Source: Pegea sp. RAD2-039 (Eukaryota; Chordata; Thaliacea; Salpida; Salpidae). From it: 64,000 nt of DNA. The stretch spans positions 2,108,001 to 2,172,000 of the forward strand of contig JAQGEQ010000048.1 in assembly GCA_034620365.1 (NCBI GenBank). The letters are read 5' to 3'. Shown piece by piece: positions 29,801-40,423 of this stretch. Below the pieces are notes generated by a model, which did no database searches, was not told the origin of the DNA, and saw only the letters and a list, made by a program, of their open reading frames with translations. The position numbers and the translations under genes were made by a program. Position 1 is the first letter of the stretch, and every line of letters begins with the position of its first letter.

Positions 29801-32580
29801 AGTCAGAGTCTACAAAGTCAATTTTTGGTTGTGTCTAATTTTGTTTTGAATAAAAAAGCACTTTACTTTGCCTTTTAATTTCTTAACAAATTAAGAATTT
29901 GATAAAATTTTCCTTATCATATATGATATGTACACAAAGCGGTTATAAGAATCTTTAGACTTATAATATTGCTTTTCTCAAAAAATTTTATATTTCAAAA
30001 AATCTTCAACTAATATTTGTCAATATTATCATTCAAAAAGTTGAAGTTAAGACCTTGAAAGTTTATAAGTAGTTTTCAATTGTTATCGAGTTCCTTTGTT
30101 GTAAGTGTTTAGTCTCAAAGATTATCTGGATTCAACATGTTTGCTCTCTTTTGAGAAATAAGTAAATATTAATGAGAAAGTAAACGAAAGTAAGTCTTAT
30201 TTGCAAATATATAAAATATTTTATGAGCTATACAAAAGAAAAAATTTGGAATATAGGTTTCTTGTTTTTATACATAATAATAAATTTGAATACATAATAA
30301 ACTCTGATCAATTTTCAAAGGTAATAACAGTCCAAAGCCACTCAACCAATAATAGAATAATAAAACTGCTTATATCATAAGACATTTGATGCAAAATTTA
30401 AGAAATTATTTATAAATTTACTTTGATTTAATCGGCTGTAAAAAATATTTAAAAGGGCCAAATAACTTGAAAGAAAAATTGGCCCTTAAAATTTTCTCTT
30501 TATTTACCAAAAACCTTATCAAAATTCTTTCAAATAAGCTCATCTTAAAAGAAAAAGACTTTTCACGTTTTAGTAAATTTTACAAATATTTTCTCAATTT
30601 ATAATAAGGAAATATAATACAAGTTTAATTGCTCAACTTGTTTTTCAAACAACTAAAAATAACAAAAGAATTTCTTTTATTGCAGCAAAATTTGAATACA
30701 ACTAAAATCAATTTCTTTTAAAAGAATTGACATAATCAATCAAAATAGTTTCACAATTTTCTGTAAACAATTTAGAATTTCGCAAAAATTAAAACAATTT
30801 AAGCCGACCTTAAACAAATCGCTATAAAATTGACTGAAGTTTCTTAATTTTTATTGCTTAGTTCATAAATTTTCTAAATAAATGAAATATTTAGTGAGAG
30901 TTTAATGTTTTATCAGAATTCTTACATGATCTTGTATATGAAATATATTATCTGATTATATATACCAAGATTTAAATGAAATATACCAAGCTATAATTTT
31001 AAGATAGTTTGATAATCTTACTTTCTTATAAGCTCTGTCTTTTTTCCAGCATTATATTGTCAGTTTACTTACAAAACTTAAAGTAGAAGTTTTCTGGGTG
31101 CAATCAATACGGTTATGTGTCAATCACTAAAAACGATATAATCTGATTTCAAACTCTACAAATTATATTTTAAACTTCCTCAATTTTAGTTTTAATTTTT
31201 TTTCATTTATCAAATATTAGTCCTATTTATACGTTTGGCTAATTTTTTAGAAATATTTTATCTATTTGCTTTCGGTTTTACCAGATGATCTTGAGTTATT
31301 TTTACATCAAAATTTATATTAGTTAAAAACACTTTTGTAAATGTAAAATGTTAAGAATTTAATTTTACATTCAAGTTAGAAGTGATGACAGAAATAAAAC
31401 AATAAACTCTCTAATTAGTAAGACGACTTGAGTAGAATTTAAATACGAAATCTAAACTTGAAAACAAATAAATAAAATTCTATTTAAGGATATGAAATAC
31501 AAATTTACAAACATCTTTAGCATCTTCTAGCGGAAATTTTTTTCAGTTCTTCTCATCGTTTAAAATATAGGTTTTTAACAAACATAGATTATTATGTTAT
31601 CATGACGTTGCATAATTTTTTTAATGAACTATTTGACTTAAATTTAGTTATAAATGTTAAATAAAAAGCAAAAAGTTTACTCTGTAACACTTATTTCATA
31701 ATAAGTAAACCCTGTTGAAAATAATAATTTAAAAAAAGTGTTATATTGATCGCATAGTAGCTCTATACTAAATAATGAATTGTAACTGAAATTACAAAAA
31801 TGAAGAACTTTTAGATCAAAATGTTTGTAATAAAAGAAAATAATAAAATCAAAGCAAGAATCATCAGATAAAAATCTTGTCTAAAATTATTATGTGAAGT
31901 AGTTTAATATATTGTAAAAATTTGGAAAATCAGTTGCTTTGTTTCTACTTTAGTTTGTAATTTGTTTTGCTTCAGGCGTTTCATATTACAAGTGACTAAT
32001 TTGTGGTAAAAAATATTTTTGATTGTCTTACAGCTACTTTTAATGAATAAAATTGTAGCAAATATTCTATTTTCTTAATAAAACTCACTATTCAAAAAAT
32101 ATAATTAATGCTATGAGTTATTAGTAGCTTTATAATTAAATAAAAGTTATTATTTATACTCCTAATCACATAATTATTATATCGCTACGAAAGAATTTAT
32201 TTATTTTCTTTCTTATTCATTGAAAGTCAAACAAATTTCAAAAAATGTTTCAATAAAAATTTTTTAAATTTAACTTTTCTCCAACCTAATAATATTTTTT
32301 AAACGTTTAAATAATTTCAATCAACTTAAATTTATAAATATCCTGTAAATCCTCATCGAAAACCATAGTAAAGTTCTATAAATGTTCCATAAAATAAACG
32401 CCTTAGGCTGTATATACCTTGAACTGCAAATATAAAATGAATATGTAATTACATTAGAACAGTCAAAGCTTTTAAATATTCTAATTTCATTATTTTCTTT
32501 CAGTTAGGTTTGAACTCAGCAAGGTAACTGTAGAAAGTTTTTCTGACTTGAGACCTAATCTTTGTGAAAACATAAAAATT
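26861..32580. other. Spacer between paralogues C and D
   Basis: About 5.7 kb of AT-rich sequence with no intact gene. Two small coding-like islands stand out: 28262-28418 on the minus strand, an open segment with good acceptor and donor; and about 27900-28020, locally richer in G+C. Neither could be joined into a gene. A pyrimidine tract ending CTTTCAG at 32503 precedes paralogue D. Confidence 0.45.
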
Positions 32581-34839
32581 ATGAATTTAGTTTCTTTATT
32601 ATTTTTAGCTTTAAGCTTCGGACATTTTGATCAAGCAATATCAGGTTTTTTTATACTTCTTGTATTTCATAGAATTGTTCTTCATAATAGTTTAATTATT
32701 AAAAGCTGTAACCTATAACATTATCAGAAATATAAAAATTTAGAATCTACAGAAAATGAAATAAGATCTTTGATATATGCTGCAGAAAACGAAGGTGAAT
32801 GTAAGAAGATATTTTGTTTCGAAAAAAAGGGATATTTCAACCAAGATACATTTTTCACTTGGAGTTCGGCTTTTCCTGAAACAAAAGCTGTTAGATCTCA
32901 TTTTCAAACAAATATCGTCATTTATATCACAGAAATTGAGGTCAGTGCTAAAAATAAATCGAAACTAACTAGATGAACGAATATTATTATTGATTAAAAA
33001 TTAAATTTTTATTTAAGTTTATCTAAAAGTTGTCTTTGTTCAGGGTGCTACCGACTATCCAAATTTGGTCATTTGTCAGGGCAGTAATTGCCAAAAGCTA
33101 AAGAATTCAGATAACCAGTTACTAGTTTACCGAAATGTTTATGATGTCACTTTCTTCAAAATCGACCCTTCATTAAAATTTAAAGTTCGATTTTATAGTA
33201 AGTTGTACTAATAAAAAATAAATAAATAATTTATAAAAAATTTGACTTTATCTTTCGTTTGTATGCAAAAAATTAAATTTGTAAAATGATATAAATTTGA
33301 AAACTGTCAGTGAAATTAACATTGTAAAAAAATTGAATTTCTTTGGAAGCAAAAGTTTCTTCTGTGTAAAACATTTTGTTTGTTTTCTGGTGATTCTTCA
33401 AATAATTAAGTTATTTATTGTTTATAAGCTGGGTGTGGCATCTTTGATCAATCAAATATTCAGTTAATTGGAAAGGTTGGTGACCTACTAGGACAGTTGG
33501 GAAAATGTTGGATATTAATTCCACGTTTGTACGATAATTCAAATATACAACATACAGTCACTACTTATGCAATCTTCAAAGACGTCACGATGCCCTCAGG
33601 GTCCTCGTTTTCTTTGTATGATTTGTTGACAGGTATGGATTAATTTATCATCATCACATTGTGCAAACAATAGGTTGTTAATAAGCTACAAGAATATTTT
33701 CTCTTTAATTTTTCAAAAGCAAAAGTTTGAATATTTATTTTGTGGCTAAACGGTTTATGAAGAAACGCTCTGTATGAAAACAAATAAAATATTTTGATTT
33801 AGAAAAATAGTTCAAATTTTTGAAGATCTTATTCTGTTTTGGCGTTTACTCACAATTTAATTTCTGTTTATGTTGTTTTGCAAAGTAGTTATGCAGAAAT
33901 CTTTCAAAACAACTTTAAAATAATACAAAAATTATTCATAACAACCTGATCTCTTATTGATGACTTAACTCTAGGCGATGTCCTTGTCAATATAAGTGGA
34001 ACAACAGATTTGGATGGAACAGTCATAAAACCTCTCAAATCTCCCGTCTCATATTTATCACAACAAAAGATATCAACATCTTTACTTTTTGAAGCTAATA
34101 ACTGTGAAAAGTGCAGCAATCTTAACACAAACTTTTCTTTCATAATTCAAGGTATTTTAAATTTAAATTGAAAAGTATTTTATTTACTAAATTTAATCAA
34201 CATACTTTTATTAATTTCTTTAAATTATTTATTGCAGCTTTAGGAGAATTTGACTCCACCTGTGTAGAGGTATCTCTTATATTGCTAATTAAAAAACTTA
34301 TATTTAATGTTATTCTTTTAAATAAAGCACATGTATTTTAACCACCAAAAAATTGTTTTAGAAAAAGCAAGCTTGTTCATTAGGAGCCTCTGTAGAGTTT
34401 GGTTATGACTGTGAAAAAGTTAAAGAACAAAAATGTTCAGCCTACAACAAACTAAATGATGCACTTGATAAAAATCTCATTGAAGAAGACGATGTTAGTT
34501 TTCTGCAAAAATGTTATAAACAATTATTTAGCTTAATCAATTTTAGGTATCCTCCCGACTTAAGTCTACTGGTAACTTAATGCTTGACTGTAAAATAGCT
34601 TTTGCCAAACGAGAATGGTCAACAATCTGTAAAAAAGTCAGCAAAACGAAGTTTGTTGAATGCAAGTTATGTAAGTAAACATTAACTATCTATAGTTTAA
34701 TCATAATTCATAAAGCTTTAAAAACTAGCTACAGTTTTTGATTTATAAAAAAAAATCTTTAGTCGGTGATTGTGAAACATACTGCGTGGTGTGGAGATTT
34801 GCAACTTCTATGTGCACAAGAAGATATAAGATCATCTAA
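32581..34839 (+). CDS. Secreted 18-cysteine paralogue D (9 exons, about 383 aa)
   Basis: Exons: 32581-32644, 32753-32940, 33044-33197, 33429-33632, 33975-34151, 34238-34269, 34362-34493, 34547-34670, 34763-34839 (TAA). The signal peptide is short (MNLVSLLFLALSFGH). Exon 2 has ECKKIFC and GYFNQDTFF, with Asn replacing the usual Asp. Its acceptor at 32752 was chosen over one at 32727 because only it keeps the family phase. Exon 3 has ICQGSNC. Exon 4 has TGCG and KCWILIPRL and ends FSLYDLLTG. Exon 5 has NNCEKC. The 32-nt exon 6 contains TC. Exon 7 starts KKQAC and has KCSAYNKL. Exon 8 has three cysteines but lacks the YFC of the other three. Exon 9 is GDC-x3-YC. There are 18 cysteines. This is the last of the four paralogues. 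Function unknown. Confidence 0.82.
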
Positions 34840-37800
34840 TGATAATGATTCTTGTGTCTGTAATTACATTTGTTTACAAAGTTATTTATGAGCTGAGTCA
34901 TAGTTTACATGTAATTAAAAATAAAATAAATTTTATAAATGATTTAATACCAAAATAAGATAAATTCATAATATAGAAGCAAACAAATAAAATAGTTTGT
35001 CAACTGATTTTTGTTATTCTTTCAAACTGATTTTAAGCAGCTCGGAGTATTATGAAATTATAAGGAAAATAATAACAAAAGCAAAACGTTAATTGAAGAG
35101 CAAGCAAAGTTTACTTTCAACTGTTTGACATATTTATTTATTCAACGCATAACTGAGAGTGACAAATTCTACAGCTCTTATACGCGTAATGCATAAACTA
35201 AGTATCAAGAGCAAAGAAATACTTGAAAGGTCTTAGGTATCACAGTTTAAGAAGTAAATACAGATAAATAAAATAAATAAATAAAACTTTTATAAAATAA
35301 GCATGGAAACACTGTTAAAGGCATAGATAAATTGTAAACTAAAAATCAAAAATTTGACATAACAAAATAGAAAAAATGAGAAAAGTGTTTTAAGGAAGCA
35401 ACTTAAATCTTGTTTTTTTACCAAAATTTTGAAAGATGTGTAAATTTTTGAAGTAAAGATGGAATCGGGAAGAAAAAAGCTGTAACTTTACTTGGTATAA
35501 AAAATCTTAAAACTTCAAGTGTTAGTATCACGGATTTAGTAAAACTAAAAAGAAATTTTAGCACAAACGAATAATTAATAAGTTTGACAGAATATTTTGA
35601 AAACAAATACATTTTGACATCAATACAACTAATAAACCTAATCAAAGATTTAACCTAAACAAAAAGTTGTGTAATCCGATACATTGTGATACAAAACTTA
35701 CTAAAAAATGAAATGAAAAGAATAAATGTTTCAAAATGTTTTTCTGTTGAAATTGTATAAAAGCCAAACCGTTTATTTAAAGTTTGCTAAAATTAAATTG
35801 ACGTTATCATTTCATTATAATGTAAATATATAAACATTAACATTCACGATAACAAATCGTTTAGAAAAAGATGTTTAAATAAATAGAACTTGTTATCAAT
35901 TTGAAAGAAAAACATCTTCTAGAAAAATTTAAAATTTTTTAAAAAGTCTTCATAAAAATTACCAACACAGATTCTGAACAGTTCAATGGCAACTAAAACT
36001 TATAAGCCTTCGGATAAATTCAAAAATAAAGAAATAATAATAAATTGAAATTTGGTTTCATTAAACATATCCTTTACTATTGCTTTATTATTTCAAATGT
36101 TAATTAATAAAGTTGATTGAGGCAAAGACAAAAAGCGAGTTTTTTGTATAGCTAGAGCAGAAATTAATATTCTGAATATTTGGAAATTATATTGATGTAT
36201 TAAATCTTGAAGTCTCGAATATTCATGATTCAAAGTAAATGTTTCAAACCAACAATCAAACTCGCACCACATATTAAAGATTTTGAATTATAATATTAGC
36301 AACGCTACTTCAGATTCTTTGCAAACTACAAAGGTTACAGGAAAATCAGTCGGGTTGAATATTATTATTAATATAACTCAACTAAAACACCAATTACAGC
36401 AGATAGAATTCTTAGAGTATTCTAAAAAAGAACCCAGCATAGTAAGGAATTTGTCACTTAATGCTGTTACTGCAATACATTCTACGTTTGTATAGAAGAA
36501 TCTTGTTGGAGTGCTTAGGCAGACGAAGCCAACTTCGGCTTCCATGGGATTTTGCTGTCAAGGCTATTCAGTCTGAGCCCAGTTTCGCAAAGGATCTTTG
36601 GTATCATGTTGGACTTTAGAACTCTACATTTTTGTTGGGGCCTTAGAAGGATTATTTTAAGCCCTTGGGTTGTCAGCCTTTGGTCATAGATTGAGAGATT
36701 CTGACGTTTTGATCTTCTTTAATGCTTATAAACTGATTCTATCAAAACCAGTGGCTCAATTCTTAATCAATTTTATGTAGTTTAACATTACTGCTTGAGT
36801 TATATGTTTCAGTAAGACCTGGTCTAACCATATTTCCTTCAATTAAACCTGAAAGTAAATTTTAGTGAGTCTAAATTGTAATCTAACAATAAAGTTGGTG
36901 GACTGGCACTTAATATTATTCTGTGTTCAAGGTTTTTGAAAGTAGCCTTACCACATACTCAACGAAAAGATACTGGGTCGTAACAATGTTCTAGCTCAGA
37001 GATTGGATTTGAGCGACCTTTTTAATTGGTCTGTGATTTGGAACAAAGTAAAAAATTATAGTCAGAAGATTTTCTTAAAGCTTCTTGTTTGAAAGTTTGT
37101 TTCTTAGTTTACACTCAAACTTTAGATATGGAAAGTAAATATGGAGATTGACTTATTGCAGTTACAATTTTAAAAATAATAAATATAAAACTGCACAACA
37201 TCCAGTCTCACTTAGAACTATACATTCTAAATTTATATACTCTTCGTTAGACTATTTGCTTGAAAAATTTTTTGATCTCAAATTGTTTAAATGTTATTCA
37301 AGATAAGAGATAAGTTTAAGTAAAATTGTTCTACATATACATATATATTTAACTTGTACTATTTATTATGGATAGATAAATTGTTAAATGAAAACAAAAA
37401 CAATGATTCTGTAAAAACAAGTCATACAAAAATAGATAAGATGTTTACATTATTAGCTTACTGATTTTTATAAATATAAAAAAACTTGCTCTATTTTATT
37501 ACTTAGGTCGAATACTGCAGAATGAGTTAAAAATAAAATGAGAGATGATATGTAGTAAAGACACTCATTGATTTTTTCAGCTTTTTTATTAAAATAAGGA
37601 GTTATTTTTAAACAGTGTTTTTATATTAATCCTTAAAATGGTGAAATTATTTTTGAGAAGGAAAAATTATAGAAATGTTCTTCTAATATAATATAATTAA
37701 AATATCGTTCTTTAGTTAGATATAATAGTAGGTATAAAGTAAATCACAACAGACTATTTCAAAAGTAAAACAATCGTTAACAAGTATACATGTTTTACGG

Positions 37801-38263
37801 CTTTTAGATTTTTTAACTATATAAACAAAAGCGAATATAAAATTGACTTAAAAGTTGTTTTCAATTTTAGTTTTTCAGAGCTTAAAACTAAAAGCATTTG
37901 GCAAAACTAGTTAACTTGTATTTATATTAAAAAATATTAGCTCATAATTAAAAGGCATAAAAGCTTCATTTAAAAAAAGATTTTTAAAATTACTCTACCA
38001 TAATACAGTTTAAACAAGCTAATAAATATTTTAAAGTGAAAACAGTTCAACTTCAGGTATAATTAAATATTTTTGCATTTATTCGGGCCAAGAAACAGTT
38101 TGTGTAAAAATATTTTTAAATCTTAACTTTGTGAATGAACTTTCAGAAATTAATCATATAAATATACTAATCATACTACCTCTTATTAAGTTTTAGTCTC
38201 TAACCAACGAAATTAACGCAAATTTTGTACTTTTAGGTACATTGTTCAACTATTTAAACAAAA
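34840..38263. other. Spacer between paralogue D and connexin
   Basis: AT-rich. AATAAA sequences around 34920 may end the paralogue D transcript. A GC-richer block at about 36510-36720 looks like an old mobile-element remnant (listed separately). The open frame at 36283-36495 just before it is unassigned and may belong to the same remnant. Confidence 0.45.
36510..36720. repeat. Probable old mobile-element remnant
   Basis: This block is richer in G+C than its surroundings. Its minus strand contains GCCGAAGTTGGC, the core of the 3' tail of the LINE at 41095-41639. Part of its plus strand (around TTATTTTAAGCCCTTGGGT) resembles 20710-20755 (TATTCTTAAACCTCTGGGT). The element type cannot be decided by eye. 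Confidence 0.35.
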
Positions 38264-40183
38264 ATGGGAACTTATGTGCAAAATGTGGTCAAGCTAGTAA
38301 GTTGTATTATTTAGTTATGAGCTGGTATTAATCGATAAAAATTTTTTTAAAGAATTTAAATCTTAAAAATACTTCCATTATCAGATAGATTTTTTACCAG
38401 AAGTTATATGTATTGTTTAATATTATTGTTGTTATCATGAACTAATTTTAATGATTAGACTAAAACATAACAGATCACTTCTCATTCGTCTTACCTAGGA
38501 CAGATTTGGTATTTATTAGCGCTTGGATTAAGAGTACTTGTACTTTCAACAGTATCTCGCATCGGTAAGTCTAAATTATTATTTTAATTTGTTTAATGTA
38601 CTCAAAACTTACAATATTGAAATATATTTAGATTTTACATATATAAGATTTATCGAAACTTAGTTTAAGTTTTGATTGAATGAGATTATACCTCGCATGA
38701 CTTACAAAGCATAAATCATCTATTAAAATTTGTCAACAGTATATAGCGATGAACAGCAAAACTTCCACTGTTTAAATGTGCAAAATGATATGAAGACTTG
38801 CACTCTTTTGTGTTATGATGAGTTTATCAAAGTATCTCATGAACATTTTTGGATGTATCAGGTAAAGTAAGATTTATATAAAATGAAAGTTCTACATTTA
38901 ATTTTTTGCATTTTTTTATAATTGTTTAATCCAAAATTTAATCTCTTAATTTAGATCATTGCCATTTCCATTCCAGTGCTAATATTTTATTTGTACTTAC
39001 CTTGTATTTCAACAAAATTTAAAAATTTTAAGTCAAACGAAAAGTTAACAGAAGGAGTAAGTAATATTTGTTAATTTGTCTGTTGGTTACAACATTAATT
39101 TTTAATAATAAATTATTCATTTTGTTTTAAAGCCACTTGAGTCTACAAAGCTAACAGTAGAAAATTTTGTCTATCTGTTATTTCGTCTAATCATTGAAGT
39201 TGCTAGTATGTTTATCGGTTCTTCAATCTTCAATATAAAGGTTCAAAAATGGCTAAAAGTTTATTTAAAAATGTGCTTAACTCAAACTGACTGAAATAAT
39301 TTAGGATGGAACACGAATGGAATCTTACAGTTTTAGTCAATATGCTTGGATGGCAGTTCCTCAAATGTATGAATGTAAAGGTCTTAAGGAAATTACTCGT
39401 GCAGTCTGCAGACTTAGAGGATACTCTCAAAGAAAACTTTGCTGGGTACCAAGTTTCTATGTAAGTATTTGTAGTTAAGTTTTTGTAGATAGTTCTTTTC
39501 AAGTGAGGAATGATAATAATGGAATAAACTCTGTAAGAAGTTCTGTTAAAGTAGTTTCTTTGTAGACGTGTTTTAAATGTTTCTCAATTATATATAAGAC
39601 ACCATTATTTCGAAAAATTAAACTAGTTTCTTAGAAGGGGTTTGTGTTTTGCAGGAAAAAACATTTATTGTGAGATTTCTCAATATTCTTTCAATCATTT
39701 GCGCTGTTATAACTCTGTTAGAAATATTTTGGTTATATTATAGAGATGTCAGAAGCAAAAAGTATTCGTAAGTAACTTATTGACATTTAGAGTTTTGCTA
39801 ATAAGTTGTAACACATCAAAATTTAAATTCAGGAAGAACATACACCTCAACAGGTTTAGTGTCCGGTTTTTTCAAAGTCAAAACTCTTCTACTGCAGCAA
39901 TAACTCCAGCAGTTAATCTACAAGGGTTAGTTTGTTTTGAATGTTTCAGGATAAGAAAATCATGATATTAGAAATCATTTTAGAATATTTACAAACCTTT
40001 AGTTATGTAGATTTAAATGTCAATTTATTAGTTAACCCTTTGTCTATATAAAAATTAAATTAAAAATTCAATTTCAAGTTTAGCATTTTAAAGTTACTTA
40101 ATAACAGAAATATGACGGAAATTGGTGAAGCCATAAACCTAGAAGATCAATCAAGTCCTGAACATATGTATGAAACTGTTTGA
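38264..40183 (+). CDS. Divergent connexin gap-junction protein (9 exons, about 297 aa)
   Basis: Exons: 38264-38296, 38474-38564, 38740-38861, 38955-39056, 39133-39240, 39305-39460, 39655-39767, 39833-39925, 40108-40183 (TGA). A short N-terminus (MGTYVQNVVKL) precedes TM1 at about 22-42. The first extracellular loop has cysteines 52, 62 and 66 and YSDEQQNFHC, followed by CYDEF...VSHEHFWMYQ, which is diagnostic of connexins. TM2 is at about 83-105 and TM3 at about 128-149. The second loop has cysteines 176, 187 and 198 and ends SFYEKTFI; TM4 is at about 208-232. The cytoplasmic tail is short and ends YETV. Cysteine spacing is C-x9-C-x3-C in loop 1 and C-x10-C-x10-C in loop 2. Canonical vertebrate connexins have C-x6-C-x3-C and roughly C-x4-C-x5-C. 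The three-per-loop count needed for docking is kept. In the family, hexamers form intercellular channels in the plasma membrane. Eight introns is unusual compared with vertebrate connexins. Confidence 0.87.
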
Positions 40184-40417
40184 TAATCAAAATTAGTTAC
40201 TTGAGCTGATAAGCTCTTGAAGCTTTTTATAAAAGTATCGGGCATTTAAACGTTTTCATTTTCATAATCTGTAAATCTATCTGTATATCTTCAAATATAT
40301 CATTAAATTCTGCATTGTTTAATGGTTGATGTTTTATTCAGTTCGGTATTTATGCAATAAGTTATATGAGATATCGGGGTGTCAGATTAGAACTGATTAG
40401 TAACTAGATCATGTTGA

Positions 40418-40423
40418 AATAAA
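40418..40423 (+). terminator. Candidate polyadenylation signal of connexin
   Basis: AATAAA lies about 235 nt after the connexin stop codon. Confidence 0.45.

Noticed and set aside
32728..32752. Upstream acceptor for paralogue D exon 2 (AG at 32727)
   Set aside because: It enters in phase 0, which would not join to exon 1 (phase 1). The AG at 32752 gives the family phase.
38264..40183. Innexin/pannexin identity for the four-TM protein
   Set aside because: It has three cysteines per extracellular loop and the connexin motifs around TM2 and TM4. Innexins have two cysteines per loop and a YYQW motif, which is absent.
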